Below, piece by piece: positions 52,896 to 63,477 of a DNA stretch of 64,000 nt (its first letter is position 1; every line of letters begins with the position of its first letter). The notes under the pieces are model-generated. The model was not told where the DNA came from. It did not search any database and was given only the letters and a program-made list of their open reading frames with translations. Where the stretch lies: assembly GCF_014269285.1 (NCBI RefSeq), contig NZ_JACOAF010000021.1, forward strand, positions 124,001 through 188,000. The letters run 5' to 3'. This stretch comes from Rufibacter sediminis (GTDB lineage: Bacteria; Bacteroidota; Bacteroidia; Cytophagales; Hymenobacteraceae). The translations under genes were made by a program, and so were the position numbers.

Positions 52896-54227
52896 TCAGT
52901 GGCTGTGCCCGGCCATGGGGTCTGCTCCTTTCTTCAGAACAAACTCGCTGTTGAGCAGATACGCACCGGTGACTACCACGGTATCTTTGGCGGTAAGTCC
53001 ACTGGCAATGGCTACATGTTGGGCGCTTTCCTCCCCCAAAGTCACTTTTCTGGGATTGAAGGTATTTTCACCGGTTTTCACCCAAACGTGGGCACCCTTG
53101 GCATCTCGGATGACGGCCTCCAGCGGAAGGGTCAGTTGCTGGCTTTGGGCCGCGGGCAAGGTAATGGTGGCCTGGGTTCCGGCAATCAGATTGCCTTGGG
53201 GATTGGGTATCTGGGCACGGGCCACTACTACCTGGCTGTTCTGCCGGTACTCGGGGTTGACAAAGGAGATTCTGGTTTTGATGGGGGCTTCTACTCCGGG
53301 CACTTTTACCTCTACCGCCGAACCTACTTTCAGCTGCCTGGCTTCCTGGGCGTACAGTTCCGCTTCCACCCAAAGAGCGGAGAACCGGCTCACCCGGTAC
53401 AGCGGACTCCCTTCGGCCACATACATGCCTTCAGAGGCGGCAATCTCGGTGATGGTACCCGAGGCGGGTGCTACAAACGTGATGCGGGTATCAAAGCGAC
53501 GGGTTCGGCGTAAGCGGTTGATTTGAGCTTTGGTAAGGCCTGTCAGCAAAAGTTTCCGTTCAGCGGCATCCAGAATGGAGGCGAACTGCTTTTCCCCCGG
53601 AAAGGCTTTCACCTGGTCTATGGCCAGCAGATACTCCTGCTCTAGGGTCAGCAGGTTTTCACTGTAGAGATCGTAGAGCGGTTGCCCCCGCCGGATGGGC
53701 TGCCCCGTTTCTTTCACGTACAGGCGTTCTATCCGGCCGGCGGCCCGGCTGCTAATCAAATCTGCCTGGGTTTGGTCCACCACCAGCCGGCCGGTTAAAA
53801 CCGTGTTCGATCCCACCTGGCCCGTTTGCACTGCCCGGGTAGTGATATTCCCCAGCTTGATCTGGTTATCGCTCAGCATGATGCTGTTTTCTTCCGCACC
53901 ACCCGCGGTTTGCTTCTGCACCGGCACCAGGTCCATGCCACAAATGGGGCAAGAGCCCGGTTTCTCTTCCACTATCTGCGGGTGCATGGGGCAGGTGTAA
54001 GAAGTAGCAGGCTCTTTCTGAACGGGTGGTTTCGGGACGGCCACTAAGTCCATTCCGCAGATAGGGCAAGAGCCGGGAGTGTCCTGTACAATCTGGGGGT
54101 GCATGGGACAAGTAAACGAGGTACCTTCCGCCGCCGTTTCCCCCTCCTGGTGCGCATGCTGCTCCGTGCAAGAGATCAGGAAGAGCACGGCCACTACTAG
54201 TAAAATAAGATTCTGAAGCTGTTTCAT
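52896..54227 (-). CDS. RND efflux periplasmic adaptor (CusB-like) with two heavy-metal-binding motifs
   Basis: 443-residue lipoprotein ([10 protein letters not shown]). Two consecutive heavy-metal-binding segments follow ([25 protein letters not shown] and [24 protein letters not shown] written as CPMHPQIV...CPICGMDL), then HlyD-type barrel-sandwich, hairpin and beta-barrel domains ([33 protein letters not shown]). It bridges CusA and the outer membrane channel for Cu(I)/Ag(I) export. Overlaps the preceding adaptor gene by 4 bases (ATGA). Confidence 0.92.
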   Translation of the reverse strand: MKQLQNLILLVVAVLFLISCTEQHAHQEGETAAEGTSFTCPMHPQIVQDTPGSCPICGMDLVAVPKPPVQKEPATSYTCPMHPQIVEEKPGSCPICGMDLVPVQKQTAGGAEENSIMLSDNQIKLGNITTRAVQTGQVGSNTVLTGRLVVDQTQADLISSRAAGRIERLYVKETGQPIRRGQPLYDLYSENLLTLEQEYLLAIDQVKAFPGEKQFASILDAAERKLLLTGLTKAQINRLRRTRRFDTRITFVAPASGTITEIAASEGMYVAEGSPLYRVSRFSALWVEAELYAQEARQLKVGSAVEVKVPGVEAPIKTRISFVNPEYRQNSQVVVARAQIPNPQGNLIAGTQATITLPAAQSQQLTLPLEAVIRDAKGAHVWVKTGENTFNPRKVTLGEESAQHVAIASGLTAKDTVVVTGAYLLNSEFVLKKGADPMAGHSH

Positions 54228-55579
54228 CTGTTGTTGTCGGCGATCCGAATAAAACTTTCACTGTCTACCAGGAACTGGGCATTTTCGGCAATCTCATCCT
54301 GAACGGTTAAGCCTTGCAGGACTTCTACCTGCCCGTTAGCCCGTTGCCCCACCTGCACGGAAACCGGCTTGAATACGCTGTTCACTTTCAGGAAAGCCAC
54401 GGATTGAGTGCCTACATCCAGCACGGCATCATCGGGTACCCACAAGGCGGAACCGGTGCGGTAGCTGGCCTTGCCTGTCAGCAACTGCCCGATCAAAGTA
54501 GACTTGTCCTGCGCCGGAAGCGAGGCCCGCAACCGGGCGAAGTTCTCCCCTGCGTCATACACCGGCTCAATCAGATTGACGGAGGACCGGACGGAGTCGC
54601 CGGGCAGTTGGTTGAAAAAGATGGTGACGGGAGTGCCTTTGCGGAGTTGATTCACCTCATTGACGGCTATGTTGAACTGTGCCCACACCTGCGAGGCATC
54701 TATCACTTTCAGCAAGGTTTGGCCCGTTGTCACATACATCCCTTCCCGGAGCACAAAGCCAGCATTCTGCGCCGAAGCCGTTGCCGGACTGCCGCTCCCG
54801 CTTGTAGCAGGAGAGCCGCCGCCCATGCCGCCCATCCCCTCGCCGCTGCCACTTCCAGCCGCGGGGGGGCCCGGAGATGCCGTAGTAGCCGCCGTCACTG
54901 AAGGGTCCAGCACGTACCCACTGTAGGGGCTGTACACCGAGAAGATGTAATACGCCTTGCCCGAACGGGCGAGTTGCTTGATCTGTCCTTCGGTGGCACC
55001 CAGCAGGCGTAACTTCTGTCGGGCTCCCGCAATAAGTGCCGTGTTTCCCGGATCATGCTGCAAAAGGTAGAGGAGTTCTTTCTGGGCCGTGACCAGTTCA
55101 GGACTGTAGATGTCATACAGCTTCTGCCCTTTCCTGACCGGCTGGAAGTTGAATTTCACGTACAGTTTTTCAATTCTACCCCCAAAACGCGCCGGAATCA
55201 AATACTGCCTCCGGGTGTCATACGCCACCACGCCGCTCATCGTGATCACCTGCTCCACCTGCTTCTCCACCGGATGAGTTGTCCGGATGGAGGAAACCAC
55301 CGTCTGGTTGGCGGGCTGTAGCAGGTAGTTTAAGTCTGAGGTGACTTCTACCGCCGGGGCGTTCTCCGTTTGCTTGGACACCAGATCCATGCCGCAGATG
55401 GGGCAGGAACCGGGTTTGTCCTGCACAATCTGCGGGTGCATGGGGCAAGTGTATTCCACTTGATGGGCGACGGCGGAAGTTTCTGTTTTAGGGCCGTTTT
55501 TGTCTTTACAGGCCCAAAACGTAAAGGGTATCATTGCCACCATCAGCGCCAGCGCCTTATTTCTCCAGTTCTTTCTCAT
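54224..55579 (-). CDS. cusB: RND efflux periplasmic adaptor (CusB-like)
   Basis: 451-residue lipoprotein (FTFWAC) with one metal-binding motif ([23 protein letters not shown]), then HlyD-family domains and a Gly/Ser/Ala-rich insertion ([14 protein letters not shown]) in the central hairpin region. Paralogous to the next gene; two adaptors in one operon are unusual. Part of its signal/lipobox ([13 protein letters not shown]) is encoded by a copy of the dispersed palindrome at 55483-55521. Overlaps the TolC gene by 23 bases. Confidence 0.92.
   Translation of the reverse strand: MRKNWRNKALALMVAMIPFTFWACKDKNGPKTETSAVAHQVEYTCPMHPQIVQDKPGSCPICGMDLVSKQTENAPAVEVTSDLNYLLQPANQTVVSSIRTTHPVEKQVEQVITMSGVVAYDTRRQYLIPARFGGRIEKLYVKFNFQPVRKGQKLYDIYSPELVTAQKELLYLLQHDPGNTALIAGARQKLRLLGATEGQIKQLARSGKAYYIFSVYSPYSGYVLDPSVTAATTASPGPPAAGSGSGEGMGGMGGGSPATSGSGSPATASAQNAGFVLREGMYVTTGQTLLKVIDASQVWAQFNIAVNEVNQLRKGTPVTIFFNQLPGDSVRSSVNLIEPVYDAGENFARLRASLPAQDKSTLIGQLLTGKASYRTGSALWVPDDAVLDVGTQSVAFLKVNSVFKPVSVQVGQRANGQVEVLQGLTVQDEIAENAQFLVDSESFIRIADNNR
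55483..55521. repeat. dispersed palindrome inside cusB
   Basis: tgttttagggccgtttttg and tttacaggcccaaaacg arms, read as [13 protein letters not shown] on the coding strand, covering the lipobox Cys. Confidence 0.6.
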
Positions 55580-56807
55580 ACTTTACGCCTATCAGGTAGA
55601 GTTGCTCTAGGTTGTTGAGGTATTCCAGTTGCGCCATGTTCAGGGCTTCCCAGGCATCAATCACCAGGGGCAACTGGCTGGTATTCTGCTCATAGCTCAG
55701 GAGCGTGGTTTCATAGTTGCGCCGCAGGGCCGGCACGATCTTCTTTTCGTAGTTCTGCACCTGCGTGCGTTTGGTTTGCAGTTCCAGCGCCATGCTGGCC
55801 ACCATGTTGCGGGCCTCGTTCAGGAGATTCTCTCGGCCTTTCTGCATCCCTTGAATTTCCAGGCCGATGGCTTTCTGGTTCGATTTGTACATTTTGGAAG
55901 ACCAGGGCGCAATAGGAATGGAAACCATGCCCATGATGGTAAATACCTGCGGCATCATTTTGTCGCGCGGGATCATGTTCTCAAACCGAAGCCCGAAATC
56001 GGGTTTCCGCTGGGTGTTCTCCAGTTGGAGGTTGAGCTGCATGGAGGTAATGGTGCGGTCTATCTGCCGTATGTCGCTGCGGGCGGCACGCAAGGAAGCC
56101 GTATCGGGTAAGATGGCGGCTTGCGGGGCCATCACCGTGGTATCAATGCGAAAGCGGCTTTCCGGCGGAAGGTTCATGAGCATGTTCAGCTGGATGTTCT
56201 TCATCTCCACCTCACTGTTGGTCATCACCAGCATGTTCTCCACTTCGCCCAGGCGGCCTTCGGCTTTGTAGATACTGCCTAAAGAGCTTTGGTTGTACGG
56301 GTAACGCACCTTGCTCAGCTTGAGCATGAACTGCATGATGCGCTGGCTTTCCAGGAGCACGGCTTTCTTCTTCTCCAGCACCACCCACTGGTAATAAGCG
56401 GTCTTGGCCTGCGCCCGAAGCTGGTTGAAGGTAACATCGCGTCCGGCTTCCTCTATTGCCGCCCGGGAGAGCTGGTATTTCTCACGGGCTTTCAGTTTGG
56501 CGGGATTGGTGATGTCCTGCTCCACGGCCGCCATCAGCATGCCTTTGTCGCGGTCTTCCATGATCTCCTGACCCGGGTAAGGGTACATGAAAACCCCGGC
56601 CCCCACCATTGGGGCCATCTGGCTTCGGGCTCCCTCAGCCATGGCGTTCTGGGCCTGGGCCCGGTAGTCAAATTCCTGAAGCATGGGGTTGTTCCGGGAA
56701 ATCCGGTGGAGGACAGAATCCAGCGGGAGAACCGGGGTCTGCGCCCTGGCCGCTGTTCCCAGCAGCAGCAAGCCTCCTATGCCTATGTATCGTCTAATGC
56801 TTGACAT
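55557..56807 (-). CDS. TolC family outer membrane efflux protein
   Basis: 416 residues from ATG 56807 (MSSIRRYIGIGGLLLLGTAARAQ signal peptide; a 4-codon extension is possible). TolC repeats of helix pairs: LPLDSVLHRISRNNPMLQEFDYRAQAQ ... and AWEALNMAQLEYLNNLEQLY. Outer membrane channel for the CusA pump. Overlaps both neighbours. Confidence 0.9.
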   Translation of the reverse strand: MSSIRRYIGIGGLLLLGTAARAQTPVLPLDSVLHRISRNNPMLQEFDYRAQAQNAMAEGARSQMAPMVGAGVFMYPYPGQEIMEDRDKGMLMAAVEQDITNPAKLKAREKYQLSRAAIEEAGRDVTFNQLRAQAKTAYYQWVVLEKKKAVLLESQRIMQFMLKLSKVRYPYNQSSLGSIYKAEGRLGEVENMLVMTNSEVEMKNIQLNMLMNLPPESRFRIDTTVMAPQAAILPDTASLRAARSDIRQIDRTITSMQLNLQLENTQRKPDFGLRFENMIPRDKMMPQVFTIMGMVSIPIAPWSSKMYKSNQKAIGLEIQGMQKGRENLLNEARNMVASMALELQTKRTQVQNYEKKIVPALRRNYETTLLSYEQNTSQLPLVIDAWEALNMAQLEYLNNLEQLYLIGVKYEKELEK

Positions 56808-58686
56808 CGTAAATCTCAATTTTACCGTGTTTTCTGAGCTCGTACTCTTTGGTCATTTCAAACACCACCGGCGTCACCAGCAGAATGTGAATGGAGGACG
56901 TGAACACGCCGCCAATCAGGGGCAACACAATGGGCAGCATCACGTCTGTGCCTACCCCCGTAGCCCACAGCACCGGAATTAAACCAAACAGGGAGACCGA
57001 CACCGTCATCACCTTAGGCCGCAGCCGCTTAGCCGCTCCCCGGAACACGTATTCCCGGATATCCTGCTTGGTGATGGTCTGGCGGGAATTTCCTTTCTCG
57101 GCTACCAGTTGGTTCATGGATTCGTTCAAGTACACCACCATCACCATAGCCGTTTCTACGGCTAACCCGAATAGCGCAATGAAGCCCACCGCCACCGCCA
57201 CCGAGAGGTTGATGCCGTAGAAATACACAATGAACACGCCGCCAATCATAGCGAAGGGAATTGTGATCAGGTTGAGCAGCGCTTCCTTAAATGACTTAAA
57301 GGAAAAGTACAGGATCAGGAAGATAATGATCAGCACCAGTGGGATGATCAGCTTCAGCGTCTGGTTGGCCCTGATCTGGTTTTCCCACTGCCCGCTCCAC
57401 TCCAGGTGATAGCCGTTGGGGATGCCGGTCACTTGCTGATTGATGGTGTTGATGGCCTCCTGCACGGTGCTGCCCAGATCCCGGTCCCGCACGTTGAACA
57501 GAACCGCGCCGCGCAGCTGGGCATTCTCTGAGGTAATCATGGGCGGACCATCCACAAACCGGACATCGGCCACGGCCGAAAGCGGCACGGTTCCGTTGGT
57601 CCCTGACTGCAGGGGAATGCGCCGGATGCGGTCCAGGCTGTTGCGGTATTCCTGGGCCAGGCGCACGTTGATGGAAAAGCGCTGCCTTCCTTCAATGGTG
57701 TTCCCGATGGGCGTGCCCCCCAGCGCCGACTCCACAATAGAATTCACATCATCCACTGACAGGCCGTAGCGCCCCAGTTCCTCGCGCCGGGTCTGGATTT
57801 CCAGGTAGCGGCCGCCTGACACCGGTTCTATGTAGAGGTCTTTGACCCCGGGTACTGCCTGAAGCGCATTGCGCACCTTCTCTGACACCACGGCAATGGA
57901 ATCCAGGCTTTGGCCGTACACCTTCACCCCCACATCCGTCCGGATGCCCGTGGCCAGCATGTTGATGCGGTTGATGATGGGTTGGGTCCAGCCGTTGATC
58001 ACGCCCGGAATCTGTAGTTTCTGATCCAACTCCGCAATGATTTTGGCCTTGGTCATGCCCTCGCGCCACTCAGATTGCGGCTTCAGCAGGATGATCGTCT
58101 CAATCATGCTGATGGGCGAGTTGTCAGTGGCGGTACTGGCCCGGCCAGCTTTGCCCAGCACCTGGTCTACCTCCGGCAAGGTTTTGATGATCTTGTCCTG
58201 CACCTGCAAGATGCGCTTGGCTTCTGAATTAGAGATATCTGGCAGGGTCACCGGCATAAACAGGATGGAACTCTCGTCCAGCGGCGGCATGAACTCAGAC
58301 CCCAGGCGCAGCAGCATGGGAATACTGATCAACAGGGCCAGAATGTTGATCCCGATGGTGGTTTTCCGCCACTCCAGGCACCAGCGCAGAATGGGGCCGT
58401 ACACCCGCTCCAGGCCGCGGTTAATGGGATTGCTGGTCTCGGGCTTGAACCTGCCTTTGAGTAAGAGGGTCAGCAAAATGGGCGTCACGGTAATCGCCAC
58501 AAAGGCGTCCACGATGAGGATGAAGGTCTTAGTCCAGGCCAGCGGACTAAACAGCCGCCCTTCTTGCCCGGTGAGCAAAAAGACAGGCAAAAATGAGGTG
58601 ATGGTGATGATGGTGCTCCAAAACACACTGGGCCCCACCTGCTGGCAAGCCTTCTCTATGATTGACAGGCGCTTTTGCTTATCCAT
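56794..58686 (-). pseudogene. cusA: CusA heavy-metal RND pump, C-terminal part (frameshifted)
   Basis: About 630 residues from ATG 58686 (MDKQKRLSIIEKA...), covering the rest of a CusA-type proton-driven Cu(I)/Ag(I) exporter: SFLPVFLLTGQEGRLFSPLAWTKTFI, LGSEFMPPLDESSILFMP and the last membrane segments. In homologs this runs directly on from the part at 58679-59956. A single-base change near 58690-58700 separates the frames. If translated separately from the ATG it would give a half-pump. Confidence 0.85.
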
Positions 58687-59956
58687 GGTTTTCAAGGGTT
58701 TGGGCATCGGCCAGGTGCCGGTAGGCATTCTCCACCATGACAATGGCATCGTCTACAATCACGCCAATGGCCAGGGCGATTCCGGTGAGCGACATGATGT
58801 TGGAGGAAATGTCAAAGGCATTCAGCAGGATAAACCCGATGGCCACCGACAAAGGCAACTGAATGATGATGATGAGGGCGCTTCGCCAGTGAAAAAGGAA
58901 AAGGAAGACCAAAACAGAAGCTACCAGCATCTCCTCAATCAGGGTTGCCTTTACAGAGTTCACGGATTCATTGATGAGGCCGCTGCGGTCATAGACAATG
59001 TTGAACTTCACGCCTTTGGGCAAACCGGCGGAGACTTCCTCCATTTTGGCTTTCACGTTGGCAATCACCTGCTCGGCGTTCTCGCCGTAGCGCATCACCA
59101 CAATGCCGCCCACGGCTTCGCCCTCGCCGTTCAGATCGAAGATGCCCAACCGGCTTTCGCCGGACATCTGTACCGTGCCGATGTCGCGCACCAGTACGGG
59201 GATGGTGTTCTGGGTGACCAGCGGAATCTGCTCAATCTGGGCCGCCGACTGCAAATACCCGGTGGTTTTGATGATGTAGCCCATGTCGCTCATCTCAAAC
59301 TTACGGCCGCCGCTCTCGTTGTTGTTGGCCCGCACCGCGGCGATCACCTGCGGCACCGAAAGGTTGTAATAGGTCAGTTTATTAGGGTCCAGGGTAATCT
59401 GGTACTGCTTCTGAAAACCGCCAAAAGAGGCGATCTCGCTCACGCCGGGCACATTCTGCAACGCAAATTTCACGTACCAGTCCTGCACCGCCCGTTGCTC
59501 GCCCAGGTCCATACCCGGCGCATCCAGGGTGTACCAGAGAATATGTCCTACGCCGGTTCCGTCTGGCCCCAGCGTGGGAATGGCTCCTTCGGGCAGTAAG
59601 CGGTTGGCGTAGTTGAGGCGCTCCAGCACCCGTTCGCGGGCCCAGTAGATATCGGTCTGGTCCTCGAAGATGATGTAGATGAAACTCATCCCGAACATGG
59701 AAGTGCCCCGCACATACTTCACCTGGGGCATGCCCTGCAGGTTGGCCACCAACGGATAAGTCACCTGGTCCTCTATGATCTGCGGACTGCGGCCCATCCA
59801 CTCCGTGAACACGATCACCTGATTCTCAGATAAATCAGGAATGGCGTCTACTTTGTTCGTGGCCACGGAATACACGCCCCAGCCAAACAAACCGGCCGCT
59901 ACCAGCAGCACGATCATCCGGTTACGGAGCGAAAAGGAGATTAATTTACCTATCAT
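58679..59956 (-). pseudogene. cusA: CusA heavy-metal RND pump, N-terminal part (frameshifted)
   Basis: 425 residues with MIGKLISFSLRNRMIVLLVAAGLFGWGVYSV, DQVTYPLVANLQGMPQVKYVRG and IALAIGVIVDDAIVMVENAYRHLADAQ, then a premature TLENHG stop. Skipping one base within ACCCTTGAAAACC of the coding strand would continue TLKTMDKQKRLSIIEKA. Full CusA proteins have about 1030-1050 residues; the two parts together fit that. Either a real frameshift or a sequencing error. Confidence 0.88.
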
Positions 59957-60010
59957 AACAGGAAGGAATAATCCTCCCAGCTTTAGTCACCGGGAGGAGT
60001 CAGTAAGATC

Positions 60011-60307
60011 TTAGTGTTGGTCGCCCTCCTGGTGCTGGTGCTCCTGGGCGGCAGCGGCGGAATCCAGCGTTTGACCAGGCTTCACTTCCTCCAGGAACAT
60101 GCCGCATTTGGGACATTTGCCTTTCTCAGCGCTCACCACCTCGGGATGCATCGGACAGGTATAAGACACGCCGGCCACTGGCTGGCCCGCTTGGGTTTGA
60201 GTTTCGGTTTGCTCTGTGGTTTTCGGATCTGATCCAGAACTGTTGCACGCTGAAAAGAACGCCATCCCGAAAAAGGCCACTACAAAGTTTGCTTTCAATG
60301 ATTTCAT
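60011..60307 (-). CDS. small heavy-metal-binding lipoprotein
   Basis: 98 residues: lipobox FFSAC, Thr/Gln-rich linker, one metal-binding motif (YTCPMHPEVVSAEKGKCPKCGMFL) and a His/Gln-rich tail (EHQHQEGDQH). Likely binds Cu(I)/Ag(I) in the periplasm for the efflux operon, of which it is the first gene, 54 bases before cusA. Confidence 0.9.
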   Translation of the reverse strand: MKSLKANFVVAFFGMAFFSACNSSGSDPKTTEQTETQTQAGQPVAGVSYTCPMHPEVVSAEKGKCPKCGMFLEEVKPGQTLDSAAAAQEHQHQEGDQH

Positions 60308-60410
60308 ATAAATGGTTATTTATGAAAGAAGTAAATACCGGATTACCTGCTGGAACTCATGGCTCCGACAGAGATAAATTACAGCCATAAGCACTCTCGC
60401 CAAGCGGAGG

Positions 60411-60448
60411 CGTTTTTAGGCTATTTTTCAGAAAAGGAGGCGAAAACG
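60411..60448. repeat. dispersed palindrome copy 19
   Basis: cgtttttaggctatttttc and gaaaaggaggcgaaaacg arms, between the HYC_CC_PP gene and the lipoprotein gene. Confidence 0.75.
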
Positions 60449-60599
60449 TCACATCAGGCCGCACCTACAGGAAAGCAGGCGAGTTGAGAAAGCGGCACGA
60501 ACCACTTAACGTCAGAGAGAAACTGAGTTGATGTAACGGTGCAGAAGGCGTCTGCCAGAAAATGGGAATACAGCCCGCTTCTGCGAAAGAAGCGGAAAA

Positions 60600-60998
60600 C
60601 TAAAGCAGGAAGGTTTGATGAAGAATGCCGATGTCTCTGCCGGTAGGCGGAGGTGGCAAAGTCACATAAGGAAGCGTCTCCAGCAATAACGGCCGAATGC
60701 GTTGGGTAAAGCTGGGGTATTGCACCGGAACCGCCGCGGAGGCTACTTCCTGCTGACTCGAAGAAGTGAAAGTACTCTGGGAAGCTACGTTCAGTTGAAT
60801 CACACAAGCCGTCTCACTGCAGGGGGCTTTCTGCTTTTTTGCGGCCTTGCTGCAGCAGCAGTCCGGCGTCATGGAAAGACTGACCGCTCCGCTTTTTTCA
60901 TCGCCCGCGCAACGCATGGTATTCACCCGGAAACCCATGGAGCCCATCAGCAGGGCTACGATCAGGCTAAAGTGAATAAATTTCTGCATTGCCTTCAT
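60600..60998 (-). CDS. HYC_CC_PP family protein
   Basis: 132 residues: signal peptide-like N-terminus (FIHFSLIVALLMGSMG), a central MTPDCCCSKAAKKQKAPC with several cysteines and a C-terminal LPPPPTGRDIGILHQTFLL, the pattern of the Bacteroidota HYC_CC_PP family found next to copper efflux genes. Probably binds metal at the membrane. Upstream partner of the Cus-like operon. Confidence 0.75.
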   Translation of the reverse strand: MKAMQKFIHFSLIVALLMGSMGFRVNTMRCAGDEKSGAVSLSMTPDCCCSKAAKKQKAPCSETACVIQLNVASQSTFTSSSQQEVASAAVPVQYPSFTQRIRPLLLETLPYVTLPPPPTGRDIGILHQTFLL

Positions 60999-61010
60999 GG
61001 CGCGAGGTTT

Positions 61011-61047
61011 GTTTTTAGCTTGTTTTCAGAAAATGAGCCCGAAAGCG
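61011..61047. repeat. dispersed palindrome copy 20
   Basis: gtttttagcttgttttc and gaaaatgagcccgaaagcg arms. Confidence 0.7.
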
Positions 61048-61331
61048 CTATCCCTTCAGGTTAGGCAAAAGTAAGGACATTTCCTGAGCTGGTGTTATAC
61101 AATTATAACCCAGTGTTATATAAGTTTGTTTTCCCTAAACGCAAACCAACGAACTTTTGGCTGTGCCTTTCCGAAATTTTCTCAGGTTTTGTGCAAGTCT
61201 GCTACCTAGCAGGAACATTGCCCCTTCCATATCACCATAAGCTTTGTTCTATTAGATGTTCTTGTCTCAAAGCTACTCTGTCCATGCCTGAAAGCTTTCC
61301 AAAACCGAAAACAGGATCTAGGGTAAATCAG

Positions 61332-61368
61332 CGTTTCAAGTTCGTTTTCAGAAAAGGACCTGAAAACG
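61332..61368. repeat. dispersed palindrome copy 21
   Basis: cgtttcaagttcgttttc and gaaaaggacctgaaaacg arms. Confidence 0.78.
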
Positions 61369-61459
61369 GAATAAAGGCAAGTTTCCTTGATATTCATGAA
61401 TTATGCTCACCTTTGTGGGAGGTTGCACTCTTACACCCGGTAGCACTCCCGAATTAATT

Positions 61460-61687
61460 ATGGAACAACGCGTCATTACCGTATTAAGTCGGGTAGAATA
61501 CCCGAAGCCTGGCAACAACCAGATGTCTTCCAATGATACCACCCATCAGATTGCACAATTCCTGAATAACGGCTTCAAGATACAGAGCGTCTCCACCCAG
61601 CTCAGATCGGGGATTGACGAAGGCACCCGGCAGAACGCCATCCTGGCCACTACGTACCTCCTGATCCGGGAAGATAGCCAGTCATAG
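61460..61687 (+). CDS. small hypothetical protein
   Basis: 75 residues from ATG 61460 (MEQRVITVLSRVEYPK). It has a short alpha/beta pattern: VITVLSRVEYP, SSNDTTHQIAQFLNNGFKIQSVS and AILATTYLLIREDSQS. No family recognised. The frame extends upstream to 61403, but that part lacks similarity to typical starts. Confidence 0.6.
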   Translation: MEQRVITVLSRVEYPKPGNNQMSSNDTTHQIAQFLNNGFKIQSVSTQLRSGIDEGTRQNAILATTYLLIREDSQS

Positions 61688-61849
61688 GGTACAGCCCCAC
61701 GTCTTTAAGGGCTGAACTGGTAAGAGTATCTTCTAATCAGTTCCACTTATTTTTAGCGCTCTTTTGGAACGGAGAGACGCTTCCCGAATATAAATCGTCT
61801 ATTTCTGCCGGAAAGCGTTTTATTGAAGACTTCTGTCGTATCTTTCAAG

Positions 61850-62014
61850 ATGATAGAAAACCAATACCCAGAAGGGTCAACCGTTTACGCGAAAGTGAAT
61901 CCGGATGTAAAATTAACCGTGCGCCGGTATGCCAGACGGATCTACTACTGCACCGTCCAGGATAAACCCTCCCACAAAGAAATGGTCTATTATGACCGGG
62001 AGCTTCTCAAGTAG
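61850..62014 (+). CDS. small conserved hypothetical protein
   Basis: 54 residues from ATG 61850 (MIENQYPEGSTVYAKVNPDV), rich in basic and aromatic residues (TVRRYARRIYYC). I recall similar short proteins in Hymenobacteraceae; the function is unknown. A TTG 27 bases upstream is open. Followed by a terminator. Confidence 0.65.
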   Translation: MIENQYPEGSTVYAKVNPDVKLTVRRYARRIYYCTVQDKPSHKEMVYYDRELLK

Positions 62015-62095
62015 ATACTTGAGTGCTTTGCTTTAGAAGCCTCTCGCTAGACGCCTATATTTTATAGCAGACGCACTCCTCAGAAATAAAGAAGA

Positions 62096-62137
62096 AGTCA
62101 CCAAACTTGCGAGGGCAGTTCTGGTGACTTTTTGTTT
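62096..62137 (+). terminator. intrinsic terminator
   Basis: agtcacca / tggtgact stem with an 18-base loop followed by TTTTTG and TTTTT, downstream of the 61850-62014 gene. Confidence 0.7.
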
Positions 62138-62166
62138 TTACCCGGATAGATCCTTCTGATCAGGAA

Positions 62167-63189
62167 CTACACCGTCACCACAACTTTGCCAATGGTCTTT
62201 CCGCGCTGAAACAGGTGAATGGCGTCAGGTAGGACATCGAACGGAAAGATGTGCCCTATGTGCTGGGGCCGCAGCTGTAGTGCCTGCAGTTCCTCCAGCA
62301 GCTGGTGCAGGAGCTCAGTCTGTTCATAGAGGTAGATCAGGTTAAACCCCATCAACGACTTGTTCTCCGTAGGCAGGCGCAAAGGATCAATCTTGGGCCG
62401 TTTCAGGAATTTCCACACGAGCCGAGGGTAATTGGGTCTGGAGCTGTGGCTGGAGAAACTGGCGTTGCCGTACACCACCATTCGGCCCATTGGCGCGAGG
62501 ACTTTCCAGCCCTGTTTCAGGATTTCGCCCCCAATACACTCCAGAATCAGGTTCAGCGGAAGCCCATCCAACGCCTTCTGCAGCTTTTCCGGGAAAGCCC
62601 CATCCCGGACAATCACCGTCTGATAGCCTTCTTCGTTCAGCAGGAACTCCACTTTGTCTTTCTGGCCCACGGTGCCAATGGTAAAAGCCTCGTACTGCTG
62701 GCAAATACGGTTGGCCAAAATCCCCACGCCGCCTGCGGCGCTGTGAATGAGCACGGTCATGCCCTTCCGGAGATTGCCTAATTGGGTAAGCGCGTAATAG
62801 GCCGTCAAGCCCTGTACCAGAAACCCGGCCCCTTCCTCAAAGCTCCAGGAGTCTGGAAGACGGGTGACATACTGGTGATGAATATTAATATGTGACACAT
62901 AGCCCCCAAATTTGGTCACGCCCATCACCCTATCGCCTACTTTCCACTCCGTTACCTCCGCGCCCACCTGAATAATTTCTCCGGAAAACTCCAGCCCCGG
63001 AATGAAACTCCCTTTAGGCGTAGCGCTGTACAAGCCTTGCATGGCAAAGATGTCGGCGAAGTTGAGCCCGATGGCCTTTACCTGAACGCAAACTTCCTGG
63101 GCCGCGGGCGTTTCCAGGGCTTCCCGCCGCAGGGTGAGGTGGTGAATGGAGCCCGCTTGGGGCATGCGGTAAACCAGGCGTTCAGGCAT
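62167..63189 (-). CDS. zinc-type alcohol dehydrogenase / quinone oxidoreductase family protein
   Basis: 340 residues, medium-chain dehydrogenase fold: GLNFADIFAMQGLYSATPK, GLEFSGEIIQVGAEVTEWKVGDRVMG, cofactor loop HSAAGGVGILANRIC and LECIGGEILKQGWKVL. The usual structural zinc Cys cluster is absent, so it resembles NADPH:quinone oxidoreductases of the zeta-crystallin type. The substrate is unknown. Confidence 0.9.
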   Translation of the reverse strand: MPERLVYRMPQAGSIHHLTLRREALETPAAQEVCVQVKAIGLNFADIFAMQGLYSATPKGSFIPGLEFSGEIIQVGAEVTEWKVGDRVMGVTKFGGYVSHINIHHQYVTRLPDSWSFEEGAGFLVQGLTAYYALTQLGNLRKGMTVLIHSAAGGVGILANRICQQYEAFTIGTVGQKDKVEFLLNEEGYQTVIVRDGAFPEKLQKALDGLPLNLILECIGGEILKQGWKVLAPMGRMVVYGNASFSSHSSRPNYPRLVWKFLKRPKIDPLRLPTENKSLMGFNLIYLYEQTELLHQLLEELQALQLRPQHIGHIFPFDVLPDAIHLFQRGKTIGKVVVTV

Positions 63190-63477
63190 AAGATAGCAGC
63201 GGTTGAAGTTGGCATTATTTTTTCTTGCAGAACGTAGTCGGCCCCGTTAGGTTCTTCCTTGCTTTAGTGAACTACTGCTGACCAGAACAGAGGTCATCTA
63301 CCGGCCGCTACATCCAGGCAAAGGGAATTACCAGCAGGTTTACTTATGAGTTTATGATAGAAGACGAAAGACTTGAATAAAAGCGAATTACCTGACAGGA
63401 TTTGTTTGTATTTGACTTTAATAAATACAATATTGTTAGCATAAAAAAAGTAGCACGCAATTTGTAGTACATTCTGC

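Larger units (their letters stand above)
60999..61459. other. intergenic region with two dispersed palindromes
   Basis: 461 bases between divergent genes. Contains copies at 61011-61047 and 61332-61368; no gene recognised. Confidence 0.5.

Noticed and set aside
58690-58705. Programmed -1 frameshift in cusA (CCCAAAC near the junction)
   Set aside because: The slippery heptamer is not in the required phase, and the needed shift is +1, so a programmed -1 event does not explain the split.
58037-59599. 520-codon plus-strand frame across cusA
   Set aside because: Antisense to a well-supported RND pump gene; no family features in its translation.
60454-60807. 117-codon minus-strand frame downstream of HYC_CC_PP
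   Set aside because: Overlaps the HYC_CC_PP gene in another frame, with no recognised features.
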